Positions 12,966 through 25,375 of a DNA stretch of 64,000 nt are shown piece after piece. Location: assembly GCF_000471905.2 (NCBI RefSeq), contig NW_006500178.1, positions 4,179,710-4,243,709 on the forward strand, in the 5' to 3' direction. This DNA comes from Amborella trichopoda (lineage: Eukaryota > Streptophyta > Magnoliopsida > Amborellales > Amborellaceae). The notes under the pieces are model-generated. The model did no database searches and was not told where the DNA came from. It worked only from the letters and a program-made list of their open reading frames with translations. The position numbers were made by a program, and so were the translations under genes. How positions within the stretch are numbered: position 1 is the first letter of the stretch; each line of letters begins with the position of its first letter.

Positions 12966-13345
12966 GAGAAAAAGTTTATATAAAGCTGAGGCGCTAAACA
13001 ACTAAATTAGAGTTTATCTCAAAAATTTCATTAGAAAGAGTTGTTTTGATGCTCAAATATCTTCAAATTGATCATCTCGATATCAAGATGCATGAACACG
13101 AGGAAAAAATAGATTTTAAGTATTGTAAATAGTGTACGTATTTTTGGACTGTCAATTTGCAAATTTTCGAGTTTTTATTGATATATTCGATCTTATACTA
13201 TTTTTTAAGTTTTAAATTTTATAATTAAAAATGAAACTATATTTTAATGCTATCACAAAAATTTCGCGTATTGAAACTACATTTCTCGATACCATTTGAA
13301 GGTGGGCACTAATTTGATTGTTTTGAGCCTCGGCTCCTGCGAACC
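12966..13345 (+). mobile_element. MITE family I, copy 2
   Basis: About 380 bp. It begins GAGAAAAAGTTTATATAAAGC and shares with copy 5 the internal strings 'TTGTTTTGATGCTCAAATAT', 'CTTCAAATTGATCATCTCGA' and 'GACTGTCAATTTGC'. It ends in 'TTTGAAGGTGGGCACTAATT' followed by TGATTGTTTTGAGCC. The ends are imperfect inverted repeats. No coding capacity. Confidence 0.75.
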
Positions 13346-14000
13346 GCACCCTTTCATGCAAATTGATAACCACGTCATGCAGCTTGAAACCGTGTAACCG
13401 AATGCATGAACGTTGTGACCCGTACATTACGTGGCCCCTAAATTTGGTATTGAGAATTAAGAAATAAAATTGCTCTTAATTTCCATAGTTTTGATATCAA
13501 AAAATTAGAAAAACAATCTAACAAATTTTAAATATATTGATATTACAGACTTTGAATATTTGAAATTTTGGATAGTAAGACTACGTTCCATTTTTAAAAT
13601 AATCAAATGTTATTTCTACTTATGTAACTTTTTTTCTTCTAATTTTTAAATATTAAAATATAAAAATAAGATTCTAAAAAATGACATAAATCTCGTAAAT
13701 GGCACACTTACAATTGTAAAATAAATAATGAGTGAGAAAATAAATCTGTACAATAAATTGTTTCTTAATTTCATATTTTCAAGAACAAAATATTTTAAAA
13801 ACCTTAATTTCTAATTAGAAAATATCAAATTTTCAAAAATAACAAAATATTTTGGAATTGGATTTCCAAAATAAAGATTTATTTATTTTTTAAAAATAAC
13901 ACAATTCTTAATTTTTGAATATTTTCTTAATTTCAAAAAGGATTCAAACATTAGAAAAATATCAAATTTAGAGTGAAACACATAAAACTTTGGCTGCAAA
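13346..14000. other. AT-rich spacer
   Basis: Very AT-rich, with poly-A/T motifs only. No gene, RNA or repeat family recognised. It forms the left flank of the LINE insertion. Confidence 0.5.
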
Positions 14001-14012
14001 TAATTAATTAAC
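14001..14012. repeat. Target-site duplication of the LINE, left copy
   Basis: TAATTAATTAAC directly precedes the T run (the minus-strand poly(A) tail) of the LINE. The identical 12 bases stand at 28792-28803, just beyond the other end of the element. Confidence 0.85.
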
Positions 14013-14211
14013 TTTTTTTTTTGATAGACATTTAGAGTTATTATTAATCAAGAGATTACAGAGTTTGAGACCACAATCTCTGGTAAAGCAGAGCCACCTT
14101 TCGCAAGACAATCAGCCACAACATTAGCCTCACGAAAGATATGAATACAAGAACAGGAAAAGGACATGGACAGGTCGCAAATCTGCGGGGTGGTCTTTGG
14201 ATCCTATTACA

Positions 14212-17200
14212 TTAATTGATAATATTAAGCGAATCCCCTTCAACTACACACTGAGAACCCACCATTGTATCCACAAAAAGCTTCAGACCATTGAAAAATG
14301 CCATCAACAACTCCATGCCAATCTCTAACCACACCTCCAAAACCTGCAATAACCGGTTCCCAAGTGAACTTCCATCAAAATTAAGTTTGAAAATCCCTTC
14401 CGCAGGTGGCACCGAACGACCCTTTGATCTCCACTTTGCTATTCCCAAATGAAAGAGGTTCATTAAGTTTCTCTTAACATCCACCTCCAACAAATCCTTA
14501 CCCACTTTAGTAACAGAGCAAGAATGCCACAGAGAATGTAAAAGTTTCTCTAAGACTCTCTCAACTGGCAGGCCAATACCATCGAAGACTCTCCGACTTC
14601 GGTCCTTCCAAACTTCCCATAATATCATGCACCTAGCAATCTGCCAGAGCACCTTACCTATTTGAGGCAACCAACTCACAAACAAATTTGAAATTACCCC
14701 ACTAACAATGGCAGGCATTATCAGATTGGTCCTCAACTTATCAAAAAGCCAATGCCAAATTTTGCCAACGATAGAACAATGGAGAAACAGATGAGGGCAT
14801 GTTTCTCCATCATTCTTACACATTAAGCATACATTCGGTAACACTCTTCCTCGTTTGATGAGATTATCCACAGTGAGCACCTTTTCTTGGACGGTCACCT
14901 AAAGAAATGCCTAAACTTTCAGAGGTACTGGCCATTTCCAAATACTGGCAATTTTAGGCCAAGCCCATCTCCAGCGACCATGAAAAAGAAGGTGGTACAT
15001 AGACTTTACCGAAACATGCCATCTAACTCAATCTCCCAAACTATTGCATCTTATGCCTGACGCGGCACATAAATACCTTGCAAAAGGTTAAGCAATCTCA
15101 CATATTCATCAAAAATCTGCTCAGTAACTCTATTATAAGGAAGAGAAATGTTCCAAACACTCTGATTATCCCGTCTATCAAGGAGGTCAACAACAGTGGC
15201 ATGAGGATTCTCCACCCTCTGAAATACCATTGGAAATAGGTATTTCAAGGGTGAATTTCCCACCCACTTGTGGTGCCAAAAGGAGATATTGCACCCATTG
15301 CCCAGACTCCAATGAATATCCCTATGGATTAAGGGCTTGCAAACATTGATGGCTCTCCAAGAATAAGACATACCCCTAGTTCCTTTCCTCAGCCCAGCCC
15401 ACATATCATAGCTATCTCTGCCATACTTCGAGACTACCACATGGTACCACAACTGATATTTGAAGTTTAAGCTCCACACAAAGTAAGGCTTGGTTAACAA
15501 GTTTTATCTTCCTAATACCCAAATCACCTTCCCTCCTAGGTGTGCAAACTCTATCCCACCGAATGAGATGATATTTCTTGAGGTTATCATTAGACCCCCA
15601 AAGGAAGCCCCTCATAAGAGTTTCAATTTTTTTCCATACCCGAGGAGGAATTTGTAGCAGCGAAACTTGATAAATGGGCAAGTTTGACAAACAAGCCTTC
15701 ACTAATGTGATCCTTCCTCCAAAAGACAAATATTTGTATTTCCATAAATCCAGCTTCACTTGTATCCTTTGGATTACTTTATCCCATACTACTAATGGAA
15801 GACAACCATCTGAAATTGGCAATCCTAAATAAACAATTGGAAAGGATACCTTACATCCCATAATCTCAGCGAACTCCTGCAACACAGAGTCAGTACAATT
15901 TAAGCCAACAACTGCAGCTTTAACGAAGTTGACCTTGAGGCCCAAAGGCACTTCACAACACTTCAAAAAGATGGCAACATTGGCAACATGAGCATGTCTA
16001 GCCTCACAGAACAGTAGAGTATCATCTACAGATTGAAGATGTGAGATACACGGACCACCGTTAGCCAACTGGAACCCCAAGAAGTGTCCTTTAGCCTCAA
16101 CATTCTACAATAAGAAGTTAAAGCACTTAGCATAAATGGTGAACAAAAATGGGGATAGCGGGTCGCCCTGGCACATCCCCCTAGAGGCGTGAAAGAAGCA
16201 TGATGGGCTACCCTTAAATAGCACAGAGAAGTGGGCAGACGATAAACACCCAAAAATCCAACTTTGTCATTTGTCCCCAAAACCCATGTTTTTCATAATC
16301 TCTAGGAAAATGCTCCATTCCACTCTATCATATACCTTTTCCATGTCCAAATTAATAACAATCCCAGCTTCACCAGTCAAAACTTTCGAGTGAATGCACT
16401 CCTGAGCAAACCAGCACACTATCAGTTATCATCCTATCCTTAAAGAAGGCAGATTAAGGTCCAGAAATGATAACCGGCAGCATTACTTTAAGTCTCTCAG
16501 CTATGACTTTAGCAATAATTTTATAGAGACTCGAAAGTAGACTAATAGGTCGATAATCCCCTAGGTTTGAAATGACAGTCTCCTTTAGGATGAGCGCAAT
16601 AAAAGGCAAATTAACTCCTTTAAAAATCTCACCATTGCTCAAGAAACTTCGCACCATCTGGAACACCTCGTCACAAATCAAATTCTAGAATTTATGGAAA
16701 AATAATAAGGGGAAACCATCAGGGCTAGGTGCTTTATCACCAGGCAGGAAGAAAACTGCTCTTTTAACTTCTTCCATCGTCACCTCTCTTTCAAGAGATG
16801 TAACTAATTCTGGAGCGAGACATTTAAAGCCCACTCTAGTTAGTCTAGGTGTAACCCTCATCTCAGTAGTGAATGCTTTTTGAAAATGACTCAACTGCAC
16901 TAGCCATACCATTATCATCATCCGGGTCAATGTCATTTATTAAGAGGCCAGAGATATCATTTTGTCGTCTCTTGGCATTTGCAATGGCATGGAAGAATTT
17001 TGTATTCATATCCCCTTCCTTGAGCCACTTGACCCTGGATTGTTGCTTCCAATAAACCTCCTCAACCCTGCGAAGTTCCTGTAACTCCAGAGATTTAGAA
17101 CTTCTCTCTAAAATCAATTCCTCAGATAGAGTTCCAGAACATTGAGCAATAGCATCCACTTCCTCTAAACTTTTAAGAGCTTCATCAATTTTTTGTTTGA

Positions 17201-18094
17201 GATGAACTCACGTATCAGATTTCCGTGCAATAAGCTTGTGTTTAACATTCAAAAGCTTCTTATGCAATTGGAAATCTATAGAGCCAATTGTAATAGAATT
17301 CTCCCAAGCACTTTTGATCAAAGCACACACCCCTTTCTCTTTTAACCAGCCAGCCTCTAATATGAAGGGCTTAGGACCGCCAGAAAGGACTTTGGTACAT
17401 AATAAGATAGGGGTATGGTCAGAAGAGAGTCTAGGCAAAACTCTAACTGCCGCCAAAGGGAAGGACTCAGACCAATCTCTACTCACCAAGAATCTATCCA
17501 ATTTGGACATGGACAAATTTGTCAAGCTACCATTTATCCAAGTAAAAGTAGTGCCTGAGATAGGCAGATCAAGCAAAACATGGGACTCAATAAAATGATT
17601 AAACATTCACATGGCAGCAGTAATAGAGCCCCCAAAGGTACTTTCATCAGGCCACCTGATAAAATTAAAGTCCCCACCCAAGCAAAAAGGGCAGAATAAA
17701 CTGGAGATACACTCAGACAAATCATTTTAAAAAACCTCCTTTTGGCCCACAGAATGAGGACCTTAGACATTCACCAAACCCCACTGAAAATCAGCAGGAC
17801 CCTTAAAACCAACCATCAAGAAATTGTCTTTTTTAAAAGAACAGAAAGAAGTCAAAACAGTGAGATCCCACAACATCCACAAACCCCCAGAGGCACCCAC
17901 TGCAACCAAACCCAAAAATCAACTGATCCAGATCCCCAAACTTCCCTGACACCAAAGATAGTAGGACAGGGAAGCTTGGTTTCCTGGAAAATCAAAATAG
18001 CAGGTTTAAAAAGAGAAACTAAAAATAAAACGTCATTCTTACGATTGAGGCCACCCAAACTTTGAACATTCCAAGAGAGAATATTCATCAGCAA
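14212..18094 (-). pseudogene. LINE ORF2: endonuclease, reverse transcriptase, RNase H (decayed)
   Basis: Parts in order on the minus strand. The AP-endonuclease start MLMNILSWNVQSLGGLNRK is at 18094 with FQETKL soon after, and IDFNFIRW-like and SSDHTPILL segments lie near 17660 and 17420. Reverse-transcriptase motifs are PGDKAPSPDGFPLLFF (about 16720), DYRPISLLSSLYKIIAKVIA (about 16560), EKVYDRVEW (about 16340) and VDDTLLFCE (about 16030). In the last, the usual F/YADD box reads SVDD. Further on are GGRITLVKACLSNLPIYQ (about 15690) and the zinc-binding region CLMCKNDGE..HLFLHC (about 14810). A plant L1 type RNase H stretch, FKLNFDGSSLGN, is near 14375. The pieces lie in at least six successive frames. 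The altered catalytic box is another sign of decay. Confidence 0.9.
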
Positions 18095-18863
18095 GGTTTG
18101 GAGGAGGATGAACCTGGATCATCCTTGCTAGCACCAAATAACTTCTTCTCCAGAAAAGCATCCTTCTTCATCAAGTTGGCCGAAGCTTCATCATCGTCCG
18201 AGGAAGGATCCGTGCTGGTTTTAATGATCCGGTCTTCATCAATCCCCACCCCTCTAGCAGTCGGGGCAAGCCGCACAGGACCACTGGCCTACAGGCTAGC
18301 TGATGATGTTGTGCCCTTCACCAGTGATTTACCTTTAGCCTTCGACTGTTTCCCACCACTCTTGGGGGTCTGATCCGGCAGTGCAGCCTTCACAACCTCC
18401 TCAGCCAATGAGTCCTTCTTCAATTTTACTAATTCCTCTACCTTATTTTTTGCAAGAATTTCTTGAAATACCACTCTTATGGGAACCTTGAAATCCATGC
18501 CACTGTCAGAGACAATGGAGGATATCTGGCGTAAATCAACTTCCTGCAGAAGAGCACCACAAGAAACCTCCACTGGGGACAAGCCAGGAGCATGACTCAG
18601 TCATACACCACTCTCCTCTAGAATAACACCAGGCGACACCACCATCAAACCAGAGCCACGAGCAGGAAAAGCAACGGTACTCTCATGCAAAGGAATAATA
18701 GAAAGATGAAGAAGTAAAGGGCGATCTTCCTGGTGGATGATATTGAGTGGAATTGTAACATCCACTTCCTCCAACACCTGATCAAATGCAGCAACCCCTT
18801 CATGGGAATCTACACACCCATGGCCACCATAAGTCTCCTTCCCAGTAGGTGAATGAATATCCC
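18088..18863 (-). pseudogene. LINE ORF1, 3' half
   Basis: Minus-strand frames here give a hydrophilic, lysine- and serine-rich protein tail ending DDPGSSSSKPC just where ORF2 starts. It is typical of the C-terminal part of plant L1 ORF1. The 5' half lies beyond the gypsy insertion at 27418-28730. Confidence 0.7.
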
Positions 18864-20869
18864 TGTCACGCCCCAAGAATTTACAATACTGATATTCCTG
18901 AGATGTGACAGTCAAAACATAAATACATCTCTTGATGAGACAAATTTACAGTGGTGAATTCATTCAAAGTAACAAAAGAAAGTTTAAGTACAACTATAAT
19001 ATCTTCCAAAGTTGATCCTGATGAGCACCCAAAATGAAACCGCAGTTATCCTGAAAAATGTTTACCATATTTTGATGAGTTTGTCTACTCAGTAAATGAT
19101 CATTATAATTCTAAAAATAATCATGGTTGAAAGATATCAATATTTTCAAAAAGGAGATCTATTAACAGAAATGCATTGACAGTTTCACTTTAAAAAATGC
19201 ATAATTAAGTATAATCCGAATAATTGAAATGCATAGAATATTTTAACGGCAGTGCATAATTCAAAGGATTTCACAAATTACCCTACTGGCGTCCCAAGTA
19301 GGTCACCTATATACTCCATCAGCTTCCTGATGGGTCCACTTAATCCCTATCGACATCCCAGATAGGTCCACTTAATCCCTGTAGGTCCACTTATACCTCA
19401 CCAACGTACCGGATGAGTCCACGTAATCCCTACCGGCGTCCCAGATAGGTCCACTTATACCTCACCGGCCACTTGCATACTTAAAGTATTTCTAAATCTC
19501 TTTAAACATTCGAAAGCAGCAATATCATGTACTGAACATATCTGAAACCATTAATAACAATCACTTTCAATAATATTTCTAAAATAACCAGTCAAATATT
19601 TTGGGCTCAAATGAAGAAAGGTAGCAGTTTGTAAAGACATTCTAGCATAATTTCCAATCTAATATGTATAGAAAAACTCTTATAGAAATTCAAGAATACA
19701 GAATTATCACAATTTATGGGATGTCAATTTGCAAATAAACATTTCACAGATAATGCTATAATTAAATGCAAAAATATCAGTTTTCAAATAATAAGGAAAT
19801 CATTTGCACATGAATTTTACAATGTCTAAATATTTAAAAACAGTAGAAAGAAATCTCACAATTTTACTAAAGCAGAAATATCACATTTATTTCTAATAAT
19901 TTTACAGTATCTAAAATTTTCTAACAATAGACAAGAAAAATAAATAAATTTATTTTTCTAAGAATTTACAGCATTTAATATTTCTAATATAGATAAAATA
20001 TCACGATTTTATTAAAAAGATTATTTTTCAAAATAATGAGGTCTCTTGCGCATAAAATTTATCAGGCCTAAAATTCATGATAATAAGAAAAAGTAATTAT
20101 TTCATTTCATTTTTAAAAAGAACGGATTATTTTTCAAGATAATGAAGTCACTTACATTAACTCCGAAATTGGGGGAGCATCAGTTCCATCCCACACAAAA
20201 ACATCGGTACTTTCTATAGAGACTCGATGTGTATAAAGAATCTTTTCCAGGGAAAGAAAGCATATAAAATCAACTTAACAGGGATTGTGATTTACAGGAG
20301 CAATTGCATAAACTGGCCTTCACCCGGAGCAACCATCATCACACTCTTTGGGTGGGTTTCAGTTGCACTTCTTATCTCTTTTTAGCACTGCTGCTTCTCG
20401 AGGGTACACACTTGTCTTCAAGATGTACTGATATAAGGCATCTGATTGTAACAGGTTCTTGTGACCTTATACAAATTGTCTGTTTGTAATAGGCTCTAGT
20501 GACCCATTTCCAATGAATACTCAAACTTTGCTTCTTTCATGACAGTGAAGAGGAGAGAGAGAGATTGTCGAATAACGTAGAAACACCTGAGATGCAAGGT
20601 GCTGTACAAGGAGTGTTAACATAAAGTTTTAAGATGGTGGACCTAAGGTCCACCCAAATAAAATTGAACCCTCAAGTATATTAACAATAATATCGTTTAT
20701 TTATTGTTAATATAAAAGTAGCAATATCTTAACGGTATAAAATGATTATTATTATTATCATTACTAATATATAATTATCATTTTATTTATTTATTTTGTA
20801 TTTATTTCTGTTAACACCATTAATATTATTATTATTATTATTTTGTTCCAAAAATTTTAGATCGTCACA
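18864..20869 (-). repeat. Gypsy 1, left LTR (3' LTR)
   Basis: Begins TGTCACGCCCCAAG and ends GATCGTCACA on the plus strand. It matches 25376-27417 along its whole length. The sequence just inside (20870-20886) is pyrimidine-rich, the complement of the polypurine tract. Confidence 0.92.
19285..19480. repeat. Tandem about 40-bp repeats inside the left LTR
   Basis: Several units of the form 'CGTCCCAGATAGGTCCACTT' followed by ATCCCTACCGG or ATACCTCACCGG. The same array occurs at about 25798-26000 in the other LTR with a slightly different unit count. Confidence 0.8.
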
Positions 20870-23800
20870 ATCTCCCCCCCTTAAAGAAATTTAGTCCTCT
20901 AAAATTGTGTACCTGATTATTGAAAAAGATAGGGATATTTTTCTCTGATATCGTCTTCTCGTTCCCAAGTCGACTCCTCTCTTGAATGGTATTGCCATAA
21001 TATACGGACCAAAGGAATCTTCTTGTTACGCAACACTTGTACCCTTCTATCCAGTATCAAAATTGGCTACTCAATGAAGGATAGGTCATTCCTGATCGGT
21101 AAAAGTTCATATTTCAAGATATGGAATGGGTCGGGTTGATATTTTCGTAGGGATGATACATGGAAGACATTATGGACGTTTGCCAATTCGGCTGTAAGGC
21201 AAGTCTATAAGCGACATCTCCGATTCTTTTCAGGATTTCAAATGGTCCGATGTAACATGGGCTCAGCTTTCCTTTCTTGTCGAATCTCATAATGCCTTTT
21301 ATTGGAGAGATTTTTAGAAAAACTCGATCACCTTGCTCAAATTCAAGATCTCTCCTTCGTTATCGACATAACTCTTTTGCCGACTCTGAGCTGTTCTGAG
21401 CCTTTCTCGAATTAATGTTATCTTATCTGTGGTTACCTGAACAATTTCTGGCCCCAAAAGCTTTCTTTCACCAACCTCGTCCCAATAGATGGGTGACCTG
21501 CATTTCCTTCCATACAAGGCTTCACATGGTGCCATCTGAATAATGGCTTGAAAGATATTATTATAAGCAAACTCAATCAGGGGTAAATGGTCATCCCAGC
21601 TTCCTGTAAAGTCAATGACATAGGCCCTCAGCATATCTTCCAAGGTTTGGATGGTCCTCTCCTATTGTCCATCAGTTTGGGGATGAAAGGCAGTGTTAAG
21701 GGTGAGTCTCGTCCCATGGTTGACTATAGCCTAGCCCAAAATTTAGACCTAAACCGGGTATCCCTGTCCGATATAATACCAACCGAAACTCCATGCAACC
21801 GTACTATTTCCTTAATATACAACTGGGCCAATCGATCCAAAGTGTACGTCGTGCAAATCGGAAGAAAATGGGCAGCTTTGGTCAGCCGGTCCACAATGAC
21901 CCAAATGTTATCATGTCTTAAATTTGTTCTAGGCAAGCCAAAAACAAAATCCATAGAGATGTGCTCTCACTTCCACTCTAGCACGAGTAAAGGCTGCAAC
22001 AACCAAGCGGGCCTTTGATGCTCAGCTTTTACTTGCTGGCATGTTAGGCACTTAGACACAAATAGTGCTACCTCTTTTTTCATATTATTCCACTAAAAGG
22101 TTTTCTTCAGGTCCTGATACATTTTAATACTTCTGGGATGTATCGTATAACGAGAGTGATGTGCTTCTTCCAAGATTTCTCTCTTCACACTTTCATCATT
22201 CGGAACACAAATCCGACCCTTGAATCTTAGCAAATCCTCATTACATATAGAGAATTTGTCTCTCTTTCCCAGCTTCACTTCTTCTACAATTGTTATAAGC
22301 TGATGGTCTTTCTTTTGTACCGATCGAATCTGTTGGATTAATTGGGGTTCTACATTAATGTTGGCAATCATACTTACCACACCATTAATGGATGGAGCCA
22401 GATGCCAATCCATTATTTCTTCTAACAATCTCATTTCTTGGATCTTTAGATGAGCTAAGACTCCTGTAGATTTTTTACTTAGAGCGTCGGCCACAACGTT
22501 AGCTTTTCCTAAATGATAATGAATTGTACAATCATAATCTTTTAAGAAATCCATCCATCTTATCTGCCACATATTTAAATCCTTCTGAGAGAAGAGGTAT
22601 TTCAAGCTCTTATGATCTGTGTATATTTCGAATTGCTCACCATATAGATAATGCCTCCACATTTTCAAAGCGAATACTATTGCAGCCAGTTCCAAGTCAT
22701 GAATTGGATATTTTGTCTCATATTCTTTCAACTGTCTGGATGCATATACCACTACTTTCCCATATTGCATTAATACACAGCCCAAGCCTTTATGTGCAAC
22801 GTCACTATAAATCACAAATCCCTCACTCCCCTCAGGAATAGCTAAAACAAGTGCTGAAGTTAATCGAACTTTTAGTTCTTGAAAACTCTCCTCACATTCA
22901 CTTGTCCACTCAAATTTGACATTTTTCTGTGTTAATCGAGTCAATGGGGTTGCGATTCGAGAAAATCCTTCTACAAATTTTTCGTAATATCCTGCCAATC
23001 CCAAAAACTTCGAACTTTAGTCACATTACTTTGTTGTTTCCAATTAACAACAGCTTCAACCTTTGAAGGATCAACTGATAGACCTTCCTTTGATATGACA
23101 TGTCCTTAAAATGTCACTTGTTCAAGCCAAAATTCACATTTACTAAGTTTGGCATACAATTTCTTTTCTCTTAATATTTACAATACCATTCTTACATGTT
23201 GCTCATGTTCCTTCTGATTCTTGGAATAAATTAAATATCATCGATGTATACCATAATAAATTTATCCAAAAAAGGCTTAAAGACCCGATTCTTCAAATCC
23301 ATAAATGTAGCTAGTGCATTGGTTAATCCAAAAGGCATGACTAAAAATTCATAATGGCCATACCTTGTTCTGAAAGCTGTCTTGGGAACATTTTCACCTT
23401 TAATCTTAAGCTGATGATATCCAAATCTAAGATCAATTTTTTAAAACACTTGTGATCATTGTAATTGATCAAATAAATCATCAATTCTAGGTAATGGATA
23501 CTTATTTTTTACTGTCACTTGGTTCAACTGTCTATAATCGATACACAATCTCATGGTCCCATTTTTCTTTTTAACAAACAATATCGGAGCACCCCAAGGT
23601 GACACACTGGGCCTGATAAAACCTTTATCTAATAATTCTTCCAATTGTTGTTTAAGTTCCTTAAGTTCTGCAGGTGTCATTCTGTAAGGTGCCTTAGAAA
23701 TTGGGGCTACCCCTGGCAATAATTCAATAGAGAATTCAATTTCCCTATCAGGCGGTAATCTTGACAATTCTTCAGGGAAAACGTCGGGAAATTCTCAGAT

Positions 23801-25375
23801 AACCGGAGTGGTATCCAAATTTATCTCTTCCTTCCTATCTTCTTTGATATAACCAAGAAAGCCTTGACACCCTTTTCGAAGGAGGCGATTAGCTCGAATA
23901 CAGGAGATTAAATATGATGGGGAGTCTTCTTTGATACTATTGAAGTAAAATACTAGTTGATTTGAAATACTAAAGGTAACCATTTTCTTGCAACAATCAA
24001 TACTTGCATGGTATGTAGAAAGCCAATCCATGCTTAAGATTACATCAAAATCTTGAATTTCTAGGAGTATTAAATCAACCAACAGTTTTTTTTTCTTTTA
24101 TCTTTATTACACAGGATTTGTACACTATATTGGTGTCACTTGAATTTCCCATCGGTGTGGCTACCTCTAGAATGTATTCTAATTGTTCTGGTTCTACCTT
24201 TAAGTGGCATGTAAAGTGTGGTGACACAAATGAATGAGTAGATCCAGGATCAATCAAAATATGAGCTACTTTTTGAAAAATAATAAGAGTACCTTGGATC
24301 ACTGATTTTGAGGCCTGAGCATCTGGCTGGGTGATCGTAAATACTTATCCCTTCATTTGAGGCTTTTGAGCTATCTCTCCTTACTTTGGAAGATGGTGCA
24401 TTTGTAAGCTAGGACATTCTATAATCTGGTGCCCCAATTTTCCACATTTAAAACAGGCTCCAGTATTCCAATAACAAGGGCTCGATCCATGCTTTTTCCC
24501 ACATTTTTTACATGGTTCTATTGGGCTTTGAAGTGGCAAGAGCCTTGGCTTCTTGCTTGCCCTTTCAAGCTGTTGTCGATTAGATGGTGTGGGTCTAACC
24601 TGACTTTTCTGATTTTTCATCTTTTGGAAATCTTCGAAATCTTTTTCGATAATTTGGGCTCGATCCACTACTTCAGCATAAGTTCTCAATTTTAAAACTG
24701 ATATTCTGCTTCTAATAGCTGATCTAAGACCCCTTTCAAAAATTTTCACCTTTCTTGCCAAATTGTTAATCATATGTGGTGCAAACCTGGCCAATTCAGT
24801 AAACTTGGCCTCATACTATGCTACTGTTCGATTTTCTTGAATTAATTCCATAAATTTCATTTCTTTTTGGTCTCGAATAAAATCTGAGAAATACTTTTCA
24901 TTAAATGCTTCTTGAAATACCTCCCAAGTCCAGGGTTTATTTTATTTGACCAATACTCTTTTTGCCATTTGCCACCAATGTTATGCTTCTCCTTCTCATA
25001 TAAAAACTGCCAACGCCACCTTCCGATCATCAGAACAATTCATTATCTCGAATATTTTCACCAATTGCATAATCCATCCCTCGGCTTCCAGTGGGTTTAC
25101 AGCACCCTTAAAAGAAGGTGGGTTCAATTTCTTAAATTGTTCGACCTTACTCCCACCATTTCCCTTAACTGACTGCCAAGGTGAATTGCTTTTTTCCATC
25201 TGATGTTGCATTGGAGCAACCATATTTTTCAAGGCTTTTTGAATTCCTTCCATATTAGCTTCAGCTATTCTGGATCTTGACTTCGTCTCGGTCTGTACAC
25301 ACAATAAATGTGCTTTTAAGTATATTCTTTTTAAATTTCCTAAGAATCTTAAACCTATTGCTCTGATACCATAAT
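20870..25375 (-). pseudogene. Gypsy 1 internal region: gag and pol remnants
   Basis: Minus-strand parts from right to left: gag (about 25230-24380, ending in a CFKCGKLGHQIIECP zinc knuckle), aspartic protease (about 24300-23900, IDPGSTHSFVSP), reverse transcriptase (about 23770-23060), RNase H (about 23000-22450), integrase (about 22250-21320) and a chromodomain-like tail (about 21080-20930). The chromodomain is what places it among chromoviruses. The region is broken and non-functional. Confidence 0.88.
25360..25371 (-). other. Primer-binding site of gypsy 1
   Basis: TGGTATCAGAGC on the minus strand, the common initiator-Met tRNA primer site of plant LTR elements. It lies just inside the 5' (right) LTR. 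Confidence 0.9.

Noticed and set aside
17236-18373. Plus-strand open frames (17236-17598, 17742-18065, 18062-18373)
   Set aside because: They are antisense shadows of LINE ORF1/ORF2, which carry the recognisable domains on the minus strand.
19285-19480. Regularly spaced repeats resembling a CRISPR array
   Set aside because: The units are contiguous tandem repeats in an LTR of a eukaryotic retrotransposon, with no unique spacers.
25360-25371. tRNA-like TGGTATCAGAGC words (also at about 34238 and 35440)
   Set aside because: They are primer-binding sites of LTR elements. No tRNA gene structure surrounds them.
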